From Opitutaceae bacterium (lineage in GTDB: Bacteria > Verrucomicrobiota > Verrucomicrobiia > Opitutales > Opitutaceae): a DNA stretch of 64,000 bases. Location of the stretch: assembly GCA_030693515.1 (NCBI GenBank), contig JAUYAK010000019.1:62001-126000 (forward strand), in the 5' to 3' direction. The translations under genes were made by a program, and so were the position numbers. Under the pieces are notes generated by a model. It was not told where the DNA came from and made no database searches. It saw only the letters and a list, made by a program, of their open reading frames with translations. Positions 9,701-17,064 of the stretch are shown here, piece after piece (the stretch's first letter is position 1; every line of letters begins with the position of its first letter).

Positions 9701-11172
9701 CTCTCGGTGAGATGTCCGGACGCGAGCCCAACGACGTTCTGATCAACGCCTACGTCCAGTCGAAGTCCGCCGTCATCTTCGAGCAGATTTTGAAACGGCA
9801 GGAGTCCGCCCTCGCCCTCGTCGCCGCTATCAGCTCCAACCGCGTCACGCCCGCCGCGCTCGGGCCCGCCAACATCGCCCGACTGCGCACCCACCCCACC
9901 ACGCGCGTCGCCCGCGAGGCCGCCGTCGCCCTCGGGGTGAGTGGCACCTCGTCGAAGGAGAAGGACGAACTGATCGCAAAGCTCCTCCCCGAAGTCCAAA
10001 AAACCGGCGACATTGCCAACGGCCGTGCGATCTTCACCGCCGCGTGCGCGATCTGTCACAAGTTCGGCGATGTCGGCACGCGCGACGTGGGCCCGCCGCT
10101 CGCCGGCATCGGCGCGCATTCCGCCGCCGATTTGCTCACCGCCATCGTCGACCCGAATCGCCAGGTGGAGCCGAATTTTTGGCAGTGGAACATCACCACG
10201 AAAAAAGGCGATGTCCTCGCCGGCATTATCGGCGCCGAGACGACCGCCGCCCTTGTGATTCGCAACCAAGGCGGAGACACCGAGGTGAAGGTCGCCGACA
10301 TCTCCGCCCGTGAAAACACCCGCCGCTCCCTCATGCCCGAGGGCTTTGAGGGACTCGGCGCTACCGGACTGCGCGACATAATCGCCTACCTCCGCGCCAG
10401 CGCCGCTGCTCCTGCGGCCGCTGTGCCTGCGGTCACCGCCGACCCGACACCCAAGACCGGTGGTCGCAACGACCGTCCACTTCCGCCCACCGAGGCCGTG
10501 CAGTGGGAGGCCGGCAAAGTGCGCGTCCTCATCATCGCCGGCGGCAGCTCGCACAAGTTCACCGAATTCTTCGGTGTGACCGACAGCGCCACGCTCCGCG
10601 CCGCCGGCTACACCGTCCACTACACCGAAGATCGCGACCAGGCTCCTGCCGCGCTCGCCGAGGCCGACGTGGCGGTCATCAGCGTCAACCGAATGTTCTT
10701 CGACACACCTGCCTACCGGAAAGCCGTCATGGACTTCGCCGCCGCCGGCAAGGGCCTCGTGATGCTCCACCCCGGCACCTGGTATGGCTACGCCAACTGG
10801 CCCGACCTCAACGCCAAGATCGTCGGTGGGGGCGCGCGCGGCCACGACAAGCTCGGCAAGTATGCCGTCAACGCCCTGAAGCCCGACCACCCGATCATGC
10901 GCGGCGTCCCCGCGAGCTTCGAGGTCGAGGACGAGCTCTACTACATCAACGCCGAGCCCGAGAAAATCCCGCCCGGCACCTCGCCCATCGATGTCCTCGC
11001 GGAGACCTCACCGAGCATCCGCTTCAAAAAACCGCACCCCGTCGTTTGGACGACGAAGCACGAGAAAGCCCGCATCGTCGGCCTCACTCTCGGCCACGAC
11101 GAACGCGTGCACGACCACCCCGCCTACAAGGCTCTGCTCACAAACTCCGTGAAGTGGGCCAGCGGCAAGTAG
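6790..11172 (+). CDS. ThuA / PVC dehydrogenase / HEAT / cytochrome c / ThuA fusion protein
   Basis: A 1460-residue exported multidomain protein with a Sec signal peptide (cleavage near ASAAEP). Domains in order: a ThuA-like domain at about 28-270 (VLVLHAPEAG, GGGIVVIHAAA, HPITRG); a PVC-type membrane-bound dehydrogenase propeller at about 300-700 (FSLSLVAAEPLINK, DERGRLWVCETPEYP, IGPDGALYVIDFYN); an Ala-rich HEAT-like region at about 720-1060; a cytochrome c with C1086-A-I-C-H1090 and likely axial Met1182 in RRSLMPEGFE; and a second, complete ThuA domain at about 1241-1458 (VRVLIIAGGSSHKFTEFFG, GKGLVMLHPGTWYG, HPIMRGVP, LGHDERVHDHP). ThuA proteins are linked to trehalose/palatinose utilisation and sugar oxidation. 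Two different ThuA domains bracketing a dehydrogenase-cytochrome suggest a periplasmic sugar oxidation factory. It is preceded by a long pyrimidine-rich tract with no Shine-Dalgarno sequence. Confidence 0.88.
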   Translation: MKRLLTLAALSLSVLLGAALTASAAEPLRVFIRSGPKTHGPGQHDHPRFLREWSALLNERGARATGGDAFPTGDQLAATDVLVLHAPEAGNVAPADRAHLDTFLKRGGGIVVIHAAAVSRDPDWYKTIIGGSWRFGTTKFLEAPMHLYFADRDHPITRGASNWSMEDEIYFDKDLLPEARVLATSYTPKAIDTGGRGNREAQARAAEAVAKNKAVNIYDHQPQMWTYERTIAGGTRGYRAFVSIPGHRYENFDRPNYRAILLRGIAWAGQRANADELCRAAELGDALRYPEGGPTHPAKAAAKIEVHPEFSLSLVAAEPLINKVMNLDWDERGRLWVCETPEYPNGRRKPNTPANSALPAWSDSGSLRPAQFDRDPEDRISILTDSNGDGIMDQKQVFADKLELVTSFVLYKNGVIAATSPDIWYLEDTNNDGVADKRTKLYTGLGINDTHAVINNLRWGLDGWIYASHGYSRGDVKSGDGKKSFGPDGSGVVRFKPDGSAFEQYSSRNGNTWGLDVTWDGQVFWTQPTSGTVFFHTVLPESILAKGKIPGTTSAKGMITNQRTFPAMEWTEQAYVQIDQVGRFTAAAGCAIYEGGAWPAKWNYSYFTGEPTLNIVHHQFVRRDGVSYTVEKEKGREETEFMRSTDLWFRPIDTRIGPDGALYVIDFYNQAVIHNDTRGPVHSQTNAAVRPDRDHYFSRIWRVQHKEAQKLAVPALDRRNLAALIKTIETSPNAHVKKTALRLAQESHAGAPQLVNLQRRMGGDALALHDKARAATTPALRATVLADFAAAADDWTRSALIAGASDRAADFITDALARKEAALGSFVGALTPSVPLTQASVLVQAAAATPGPLAAALLRGLGQSTTTPPALDAATTAALQKLLAAPDTAASALALAAKWNSAGALADAVAQTARRVLSDLGDAKIADTRRAEIATALVALPPYRAEALAKIGALLGDPATDEAVRVPLLATLGEMSGREPNDVLINAYVQSKSAVIFEQILKRQESALALVAAISSNRVTPAALGPANIARLRTHPTTRVAREAAVALGVSGTSSKEKDELIAKLLPEVQKTGDIANGRAIFTAACAICHKFGDVGTRDVGPPLAGIGAHSAADLLTAIVDPNRQVEPNFWQWNITTKKGDVLAGIIGAETTAALVIRNQGGDTEVKVADISARENTRRSLMPEGFEGLGATGLRDIIAYLRASAAAPAAAVPAVTADPTPKTGGRNDRPLPPTEAVQWEAGKVRVLIIAGGSSHKFTEFFGVTDSATLRAAGYTVHYTEDRDQAPAALAEADVAVISVNRMFFDTPAYRKAVMDFAAAGKGLVMLHPGTWYGYANWPDLNAKIVGGGARGHDKLGKYAVNALKPDHPIMRGVPASFEVEDELYYINAEPEKIPPGTSPIDVLAETSPSIRFKKPHPVVWTTKHEKARIVGLTLGHDERVHDHPAYKALLTNSVKWASGK

Positions 11173-11246
11173 GGCGGGTCTCTGACCCGCCCTTTCCGAA
11201 GCGAACACCCCAACCGCCACCCAGGGCGGGTCACAGACCCGCCCTG
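11171..11246. repeat. Paired-palindrome (BIME-like) repeat
   Basis: Two strong hairpins face each other in the short gap before the Tm-1-like gene. At 11171-11193 a 10-bp stem (AGGGCGGGTC) has loop TCT and overlaps the stop codon of the upstream gene. At 11222-11246 an 11-bp stem (CAGGGCGGGTC) has loop ACA. The spacer is 28 bases. Relatives occur at 28609-28631 (single unit) and 37440-37505 (paired, inside a gene). The hairpins could dampen read-through or stabilise the upstream mRNA. Confidence 0.85.
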
Positions 11247-11253
11247 CTTCCAG

Positions 11254-12501
11254 ATGCCCACCATCGCCATCCTCGGCACGTTCGACTCCAAGGGTCCCGA
11301 GCACGCCTTTCTCGCCGAGGCCATCCGCGCGCAGGGCTTCGCGACGCTCCTCATCAACGCCGGCTGCCTCGACGCCCCGACGCTCACGCCCGACATTACC
11401 TCCGACACCCTCGCCGCCGCCGGCGATCCCGCGTGGCGCACGATCCTGGCGCGTCGCGACCGTGGCGAGTGCGTGGCACTCATGGCGCGCGGCGCCACCG
11501 CGGTGGTCGTGCGGCTCGCGAGCGAAAAGAAGATCGACGGCATCGTCTCCCTCGGCGGCGGCGGCGGCACCGCCATCGCCACCGCCGCGATGCGCGCGCT
11601 CCCCATCGGCTTCCCCAAGCTCATGGTCTCAACGCTCGCAAGCGGCCAGGTCGCGCCCTACGTCGGCACCACCGACATCGCGATGATGCCCGCCATCGTC
11701 GATGTCTCCGGCCTCAACCGCGTCTCGCGCGTCATCTTCACCAATGCCGCCGGCGCGATCTGCGGCATGGTCGCCGCTCGGTCTTCTCCGTCTTCTCCGT
11801 CTCCCACGTCTTCCGATTCTTCCGACAGGCCCCTCATCGTCGCCAGCATGTTCGGCAACACCACCGCGTGCGTGACTGAGGCGAAAAAAATCCTCGAAGC
11901 CGCCGGCTACGAGGTGCTTGTCTTCGCCGCCACCGGCAACGGCGGCCGCGCCATGGAAGCGCTCATCGCCAGCGGCCTCGTCGCCGGTGTGCTCGATATC
12001 ACGACCACCGAGTGGGCCGATGAACTCGTCGGCGGCGTCCTCACCGCCGGGCCCGAGCGCCTCGACGCCACGGCCAAGGCCAAGATCCCCGCCGTCATCG
12101 CGCCCGGCTGCCTCGACATGGTGAACTTTGGCGAACGCGCCAGTGTGCCCGCGAAATTCGCCGATCGCACCTTCTACCAGCACAACGCGCAGGTCACCCT
12201 CATGCGGACGACCCCCGCCGAGTGCGAGCAACTCGGCCGCATCCTTGCCGAGAAAATAAACCGTTACCCGGCGCCCGTCACCGTGCTGCTGCCGCTCCGC
12301 GCCATCAGCGTGATCAGCGCACCGGGAAAACCGTTCCATTCACCCGCAGCCGATGCCGCGTTGTTTGAATCGCTGCGCACCCATCTCCGCCCCGGCATCC
12401 CCGTGGTCGAAAGTGAAACTGAGATCAACGATCCCGCCTTCGCCCGCGCCTGCGCCGAGGCTTTGCTCGGCCACTTGGCTTCCGCAGTGCGAGCCAGCTG
12501 A
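11254..12501 (+). CDS. Tm-1-like ATP-binding domain protein (UPF0261)
   Basis: A 415-residue cytosolic protein of the UPF0261/Tm-1 family. It has the N-terminal MPTIAILGTFDSKGPEHAF, the glycine loop SLGGGGGTAIATAAM, the ASGQVAPYVGTTDI segment and the C-terminal half starting at LIVASMFGNTTACV with APGCLDMVNFG. The plant Tm-1 homologue binds ATP and inhibits a viral replicase, while the bacterial role is unknown. The family is genetically tied to PEP-hydrolase-like TIM barrels, and that partner is encoded at 5179. A Ser/Pro linker of about 14 residues near 177-190, encoded by repeated GTCTTCTCC units, joins the two halves and looks like a recent microsatellite expansion. Confidence 0.88.
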   Translation: MPTIAILGTFDSKGPEHAFLAEAIRAQGFATLLINAGCLDAPTLTPDITSDTLAAAGDPAWRTILARRDRGECVALMARGATAVVVRLASEKKIDGIVSLGGGGGTAIATAAMRALPIGFPKLMVSTLASGQVAPYVGTTDIAMMPAIVDVSGLNRVSRVIFTNAAGAICGMVAARSSPSSPSPTSSDSSDRPLIVASMFGNTTACVTEAKKILEAAGYEVLVFAATGNGGRAMEALIASGLVAGVLDITTTEWADELVGGVLTAGPERLDATAKAKIPAVIAPGCLDMVNFGERASVPAKFADRTFYQHNAQVTLMRTTPAECEQLGRILAEKINRYPAPVTVLLPLRAISVISAPGKPFHSPAADAALFESLRTHLRPGIPVVESETEINDPAFARACAEALLGHLASAVRAS

Positions 12502-12533
12502 GAGGTCATGGAAAAGGGGGCTCGGCTCGGAAG

Positions 12534-12609
12534 GTAGGAGGCCGCTTGCGGGCGATTTCGCGCCGGTTCGCTCGGCGACGGCACATCCCATCGCGCGCAA
12601 GCGTGCTAC
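12534..12609. repeat. Double-hairpin intergenic repeat, possible terminator
   Basis: Outer GTAG (12534) and CTAC (ending 12609) enclose near-complementary arms CGCTTGCGGGCGAT and ATCGCGCGCAAGCG. A run of seven T follows at about 12616. It lies between the 3' ends of two convergent genes, so it may serve as terminator of the Tm-1-like gene. Similar double-hairpin elements occur at 26604, 35875, 55198 and 56762. Confidence 0.6.
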
Positions 12610-12668
12610 AGCAGATTTTTTTCCGTCGTCTGAGGATGCCACGCTGCGCGTAGGCGCTTTGCCTGTCG

Positions 12669-13508
12669 CTACCGCGCCCACCGCGCCCGCAGTTGATCCG
12701 CCGTGGCGAGCGAGCGACCGTCGGCCATCAGCGCACGGGCGGTCGCGCGGACGAGGGCGGCATTGTCCGCGGCGAGCTTGCCGTCGGGCAGATGAAGGTT
12801 GTTTTCAAATCCCACGCGGACATCCCCACCCACCCGCGCAGCCGCGACGGCGCAGGCAGCCTCATTGCGACCGAACGCACACACCATCGCGTGGGCGAAG
12901 CGGCGCCGGCCGGCCGCGAAGAATGGCGCCAAGTCATCGGGCGAGGATGTCTGGCCCAGCGTATAGCGGCCGAGCACATAGAGCACCGGCGGCTCGGCCC
13001 ACGGCACGAGCCCGCGCCGGCCAAGCTCGGCTAGTTGGTCCAACTCGGCCGAGCTGTAGAGAATAAATTGGGGCATGATCCGGGCTCGCTTTAACCAGCC
13101 GAGAAATTTTGCGAAAGCCGGCTCGGCGGCCGCGGTCGGCACCAATTCGCGCAGTGCGAGCGAAACCCCCTCGGGCCGCACCGCGCGCACCACCGCCATC
13201 TGCTCGGCCGGCCGGTAGCTGCCCAGCGCCTCGGTCGTGATCTGGAGAAACAGGCGGTTGCCGGTGGCCGCGCGCACCACGCTGAGAGCCTCCGTGTAGG
13301 CCTCGGCATCGAGCAGATGCCGGCCGTTGGAGTCGCGCACATGCAGGTGCAGCATCGCCGCACCCGCCTCGAGACACGCAGACGCCGTCCGGGCCAGCTC
13401 CATGGCGGTCAGCGGCACGGCGGGATGATCCTTTTTCAGGCGGCGGCCGCCGTTGGGGGCGACACCAATCGCCACGGGCGGAGTCGTGGCGGAGGACGGC
13501 AAAGGCAT
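12669..13508 (-). CDS. Beta-keto acid cleavage enzyme (BKACE, DUF849)
   Basis: A 279-residue cytosolic enzyme of the family that includes 3-keto-5-aminohexanoate cleavage enzyme (Kce). Members condense a beta-keto acid with acetyl-CoA and split it into acetoacetate and a new acyl-CoA using zinc. The zinc motif LHLHVRD (His54, His56) is present after the N-terminal VAIGVAPNGGRR. The closing segment VRVGFENNLHLPDGKLA, with the third zinc ligand Glu, is also intact. The frame is open back to 13739, but homology begins at the ATG at 13508, just outside the RpiR divergent promoter. With the aminotransferase, thiolase and CoA-transferase across the divergent promoter, its product acetoacetate has a full route to acetyl-CoA. 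The acyl substrate cannot be named. Confidence 0.88.
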   Translation of the reverse strand: MPLPSSATTPPVAIGVAPNGGRRLKKDHPAVPLTAMELARTASACLEAGAAMLHLHVRDSNGRHLLDAEAYTEALSVVRAATGNRLFLQITTEALGSYRPAEQMAVVRAVRPEGVSLALRELVPTAAAEPAFAKFLGWLKRARIMPQFILYSSAELDQLAELGRRGLVPWAEPPVLYVLGRYTLGQTSSPDDLAPFFAAGRRRFAHAMVCAFGRNEAACAVAAARVGGDVRVGFENNLHLPDGKLAADNAALVRATARALMADGRSLATADQLRARWAR

Positions 13509-13522
13509 GGGAGAACAGTGCG

Positions 13523-13561
13523 TGAAACACTTGGGCCATACAATGGTATTATGAAACATTT
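13523..13561. promoter_or_regulatory. Candidate RpiR operator region
   Basis: The 98-base divergent spacer between the BKACE and RpiR genes holds direct repeats TGAAACACTT (13523-13532) and TGAAACATTT (13552-13561), 29 bases apart. Between them is a small palindrome CCAT-ACA-ATGG (13536-13546). Repeats placed in such a divergent promoter are typical for autoregulation by the adjacent regulator. Binding by RpiR is inference. Confidence 0.4.
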
Positions 13562-13606
13562 GTTGCAGAGCGTGGGGCCGCGTTATCACTCTCCGCCACC
13601 GCTCCG

Positions 13607-14503
13607 ATGAATCAGGAATCCATCTCCGGCCGGATTGTCCAGGCACTCGACGGGCTGCCTGAGCAGCTTCAGTCGGCGGCGCGCTACGTGCTCGAGAATC
13701 CGCGCGATGTGGCGCTGCTCTCGATGCGGGAGCAGGCACGGCGCGCGGGGCTGCAACCTGCCACGATGACGCGCTTCGCGAAGCGACTCGGCCTGGACGG
13801 CTACGACCGCGTCCGCGAACTCCACGCGGAAGCGATCCGGCAACACGGGCTGGGCTTTGCCGGCAAGGCGCGCGCCCAAGCTTCGACCCAAAAGTTAAAG
13901 GGCGACCGCGCCCTCGCGGCCGAGATGGTGGGTTCTCTCGCCGATCAGATTGCGGGCCTCGCCGATCCGGCGGTGCTAGATCAGCTCGCGGCGGCGGCCG
14001 GGCGGCTGCACACGGCCCGCCGGGTTTACGGCCTCGGCTTGCGCTCCTCCTTTCCCGTGGCGTGGCAGCTTGATTACATCCTCTCGCTGTTCGGCGATCG
14101 TTCGGTGCTGCTCAACTGCGCCTCCGGCGCGGGCCTTGATGCGATCCGGGGCGCGACCGAGCGGGACGTGCTCATCGTCATCAGTGTGAAGCCCTACACG
14201 CGCACCACGGTGGAGACCGCGCGCTACGCGGCGAAGAATGGCGTGCCCATCGTGGCGCTGACCGACAGCCAGGCCTCACCCCTCGCCCGCATCGCCACCC
14301 ACGTGCTGCTCGTGCCCACGGGCAGCCCGTCGTTTTTCCACACGATGACGCCGGCCTTTGCCCTCGCCGAGATCATCGCATCGCTGGCGGCGGGCCGCGG
14401 CGGCGAGGCCGCGGCGGGCGAGCTCAAGCGCACGGAGGCGCAACTCACTGCGTTCAACACCCACTGGCAGCCTCGGCCGGCCGGCCCACGCGCCCGCGGC
14501 TGA
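13607..14503 (+). CDS. RpiR/MurR-family transcriptional regulator
   Basis: A 298-residue regulator with an N-terminal RpiR helix-turn-helix (residues 1-77; LLSMREQARRAGLQPATMTR FAKRLGLDGY region) and a C-terminal SIS domain at about 125-270 (RRVYGLGLRSSFPVAWQL, DVLIVISVKPYTRTT, VPIVALTDSQASPLA). SIS domains usually sense phosphosugars, but RpiR relatives also control amino acid and organic acid catabolism. It is divergent from BKACE and lies 7 bases ahead of the aminotransferase, so it is the likely local regulator of the whole 12669-20082 module. Confidence 0.92.
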   Translation: MNQESISGRIVQALDGLPEQLQSAARYVLENPRDVALLSMREQARRAGLQPATMTRFAKRLGLDGYDRVRELHAEAIRQHGLGFAGKARAQASTQKLKGDRALAAEMVGSLADQIAGLADPAVLDQLAAAAGRLHTARRVYGLGLRSSFPVAWQLDYILSLFGDRSVLLNCASGAGLDAIRGATERDVLIVISVKPYTRTTVETARYAAKNGVPIVALTDSQASPLARIATHVLLVPTGSPSFFHTMTPAFALAEIIASLAAGRGGEAAAGELKRTEAQLTAFNTHWQPRPAGPRARG

Positions 14504-14510
14504 ATTTTCC

Positions 14511-15845
14511 ATGACCCGATTGCTTCATCGCCAGATCGCCGGAGTCTTGCCGCTCGCAGTCGGCGGTCGCGGCGCCGCGTTGTTCGACGCCGAGGGGCGT
14601 TCGTATATCGATGCGTCGGGGGGCGCGGCCGTTTCCTGTCTCGGACATGGTCATCCCGACGTGAGCGCGGCGATGCACGAGCAGATCGACCGGCTCGCGT
14701 TTGCCCACACGGCGTTCTTCACGACCGAGATCGCGGAGCGCCTGGCCGATCGCCTGATCGCGGATGCGCCGCCCGGCCTCTCGCATGCATATCTCGTGAG
14801 CGGCGGCTCCGAAGCGATGGAGGCCGCCCTGAAGATGGCGCGGCAGTATTTTGTGGAGCGGGGGCAACCGCAGCGCCGCCACCTGATCGCGCGCCGCCAA
14901 AGCTACCACGGCAACACGCTCGGCGCCCTTGCCGTCGGCGGCAACGAGTGGCGGCGTGCGCAGTTTCGGCCGCTGCTGATCGAGACGCACCACATCGATC
15001 CGTGCTTCGCCTACCGCCACCAGGGCGGGGACGAAAGCGACGCGGACTACGCGCGCCGCGCCGCCCAGGCGCTGGAGGAAAAGATTCTGGCACTGGGTCC
15101 CGACACGGTGGCGGCCTTCGTCGCCGAGACGGTGGTGGGCGCCACCGCCGGCGCAGTGCCTCCCGTCGGCGATTATTTCAAACTCATTCGTGAGATCTGC
15201 GACCGGCACGGCGTGCTCCTCATTCTCGATGAAGTGATGTGCGGCATCGGTCGCACCGGCACGCTCCACGCCTGCGAGCAGGACGGTGTCTCCCCGGATC
15301 TGCTGGTGATCGCCAAGGGCCTGGCGGGCGGCTACCAGCCGATCGGCGCGGTGCTGGTCGGCGCCAAAATCTACGAGGCGTTCGCACGGGGCAGCGGGAT
15401 GTTTCAGCACGGGCACACCTACATGGGGCACCCGGTCGCGTGCGCCGCGGCCTTGGCGGTGCAGAACGTCATCCGCCGTGACGGTCTGCTGGCCAACGTC
15501 CGAACCCAGGGCGCTCGTCTCGACCTTCGCCTCCGCGAGCGGTTCGGAGCGCATCCAAACGTCGGCGACATCCGCGGCCGAGGTTTGTTTCGCGGCGTGG
15601 AGCTAGTCGCGGACCGGACGACCAAGGCTCCTTTTCATCCAGCCCTGAAACTTCACGCGCGGATTAAACGCGAAGCGATGGCGCGCGGCCTGATGGTTTA
15701 CCCGATGGGCGGCACGGTGAACGGCTCGGTCGGCGACCACGTGCTGCTCGCCCCGCCCTTCATCGTCGATGCCGCGCTCATCGACACCATCATTGATCGC
15801 CTCGGCGACGCCGTTGAAGCCGCGCTCGCTTCCCTCGCCACCTGA
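14511..15845 (+). CDS. Class III PLP-dependent aminotransferase
   Basis: A 444-residue cytosolic omega/beta-amino acid type aminotransferase. Fold type I features are intact: an N-terminal YIDASGGAAVSCLGHGHP, the SGGSEAMEAALKMARQY loop, Asp240 in LILDEVMCG that contacts the pyridine nitrogen, and Schiff-base Lys269 in VIAKGLAGGYQPIGA. I chose the ATG at 14511, 7 bases after the RpiR stop. The earlier in-frame ATG lies inside RpiR. Class III enzymes act on omega-amino acids, diamines and beta-amino acids. Beside BKACE, the attractive reading is conversion of a beta-amino acid to the beta-keto acid that BKACE cleaves. This is inference, and the exact substrate is open. Confidence 0.92.
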   Translation: MTRLLHRQIAGVLPLAVGGRGAALFDAEGRSYIDASGGAAVSCLGHGHPDVSAAMHEQIDRLAFAHTAFFTTEIAERLADRLIADAPPGLSHAYLVSGGSEAMEAALKMARQYFVERGQPQRRHLIARRQSYHGNTLGALAVGGNEWRRAQFRPLLIETHHIDPCFAYRHQGGDESDADYARRAAQALEEKILALGPDTVAAFVAETVVGATAGAVPPVGDYFKLIREICDRHGVLLILDEVMCGIGRTGTLHACEQDGVSPDLLVIAKGLAGGYQPIGAVLVGAKIYEAFARGSGMFQHGHTYMGHPVACAAALAVQNVIRRDGLLANVRTQGARLDLRLRERFGAHPNVGDIRGRGLFRGVELVADRTTKAPFHPALKLHARIKREAMARGLMVYPMGGTVNGSVGDHVLLAPPFIVDAALIDTIIDRLGDAVEAALASLAT

Positions 15846-15871
15846 GGCGCGATTTTACCCCTCTCATCCTC

Positions 15872-17050
15872 ATGGATTCCACTGTCATTCTCGCGGCCAC
15901 GCGCACTCCGCTCGGGGCGTTTCAAGGCGCGCTCGCCCCCGTCCCGGCGCCTCGGCTCGGGGCCGCCGCGATTCGCGGCGCCCTGGAGCAAGCGGGCGTG
16001 GCGGCGGCCGATGTCTCCGATGTTTTCCTCGGCCAGGTGCTGCAGGCCGGCGTCGGCCAGGCTCCGGCGCGGCAGGCGGCGATTTACGCCGGCCTGCCGC
16101 CCGCCGCGCGCTGCACCACGATTCACAAGGTCTGCGGCAGCGGCATGGAGGCGATCGTGCAGGGCCACCGCGCGCTCGCGCTCGGTGATGCCACGCTCGT
16201 CGTGGCGGGCGGCATGGAAAACATGAGCGCCGCGCCTTATCTGCTACCCAAGGCGCGGACCGGCTATCGCCTCGGCCATCAGCAAATGGTGGACGCGTTG
16301 ATCCACGACGGCCTGTGGGACCCCTACGCCGATCGGCACATGGGCAGCTGCGCGGAGCAGTGCGCGACGCGCTACGGCCTAACCCGGGAAGAGCAGGATG
16401 CGTATGCGGCGGCGAGTTTCCGCCGTGCGCAGGCCGCGCAAGCCGCGGGACATTTCGCCGCGGAGATCACGCCCGTGGACGTGCCGGGCCCGAAAGGGCA
16501 GACGACCCAAGTCGTGCATGACGAAGGGCCGGCCAAAGTTAACTTTGAGAAGATTCCCACGCTGCGTCCCGCCTTTGAACCAACCGGCACGATCACCGCA
16601 GCGAACGCTTCGACGCTGAACGACGGGGCGGCCGCTCTCGTGCTGACCACGGATCGGCAGGCGCGCGAACGCGGCTTAAAGCCGCTCGCCCGGCTCGTCA
16701 GCCACGGCAGCCACGCCCACGATCCTCTCTGGTTCACGACGGCACCGATCGAGGCGGCGCGGATGGCGCTCGCGCGGGCCGGCTGGCAGCCGACTGACGT
16801 CGATTTATGGGAAATCAACGAGGCGTTCGCGGTCGTGCCGCTCGCTTTCGCCCGCGAACTCGGCGTGCCGATGGCAAAGCTCAACGTGCGCGGCGGGGCC
16901 ATCGCGCTCGGCCATCCCATCGGGGCCAGTGGCGCGCGCATCGTCGTGACGCTGCTCGCGGCGCTCCGCGAGCGCGGCCTGAAGCGCGGCCTCGCGGCCA
17001 TCTGCATCGGCGGCGGCGAGGGCCTCGCAGTGTGCATCAAGGTGTGCTGA
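15872..17050 (+). CDS. Acetyl-CoA C-acetyltransferase (thiolase)
   Basis: A 392-residue type II thiolase interconverting acetoacetyl-CoA and two acetyl-CoA. All catalytic elements are present: Cys88 in HKVCGSGM, His348 in [14 protein letters not shown] and Cys378 in ICIGGGEG, plus NEAFA. It is 14 bases shorter-spaced than a separate unit (26 bases after the aminotransferase) and 14 bases before the CoA-transferase, so the three are almost surely one operon. In this context it closes the pathway by splitting acetoacetyl-CoA, returning the acetyl-CoA that BKACE consumes plus one more. Confidence 0.95.
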   Translation: MDSTVILAATRTPLGAFQGALAPVPAPRLGAAAIRGALEQAGVAAADVSDVFLGQVLQAGVGQAPARQAAIYAGLPPAARCTTIHKVCGSGMEAIVQGHRALALGDATLVVAGGMENMSAAPYLLPKARTGYRLGHQQMVDALIHDGLWDPYADRHMGSCAEQCATRYGLTREEQDAYAAASFRRAQAAQAAGHFAAEITPVDVPGPKGQTTQVVHDEGPAKVNFEKIPTLRPAFEPTGTITAANASTLNDGAAALVLTTDRQARERGLKPLARLVSHGSHAHDPLWFTTAPIEAARMALARAGWQPTDVDLWEINEAFAVVPLAFARELGVPMAKLNVRGGAIALGHPIGASGARIVVTLLAALRERGLKRGLAAICIGGGEGLAVCIKVC

Positions 17051-17064
17051 AAGACTCTTTTGCC

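Noticed and set aside
6712-10890. Minus-strand open frame of 1392 codons opposite the ThuA fusion gene
   Set aside because: Long antisense frames arise from GC-rich codon use. The translation is Gly/Ala/Val/Arg/Asp-rich with no recognisable motif.
11171-11246. Possible CRISPR repeats
   Set aside because: There are only two palindromes with different loops, one spacer and no cas genes, and the same units occur singly elsewhere.
12502-12668. Possible small gene between the Tm-1-like and BKACE genes
   Set aside because: Short frames exist but the stretch is mostly a double-hairpin repeat followed by a T-run.
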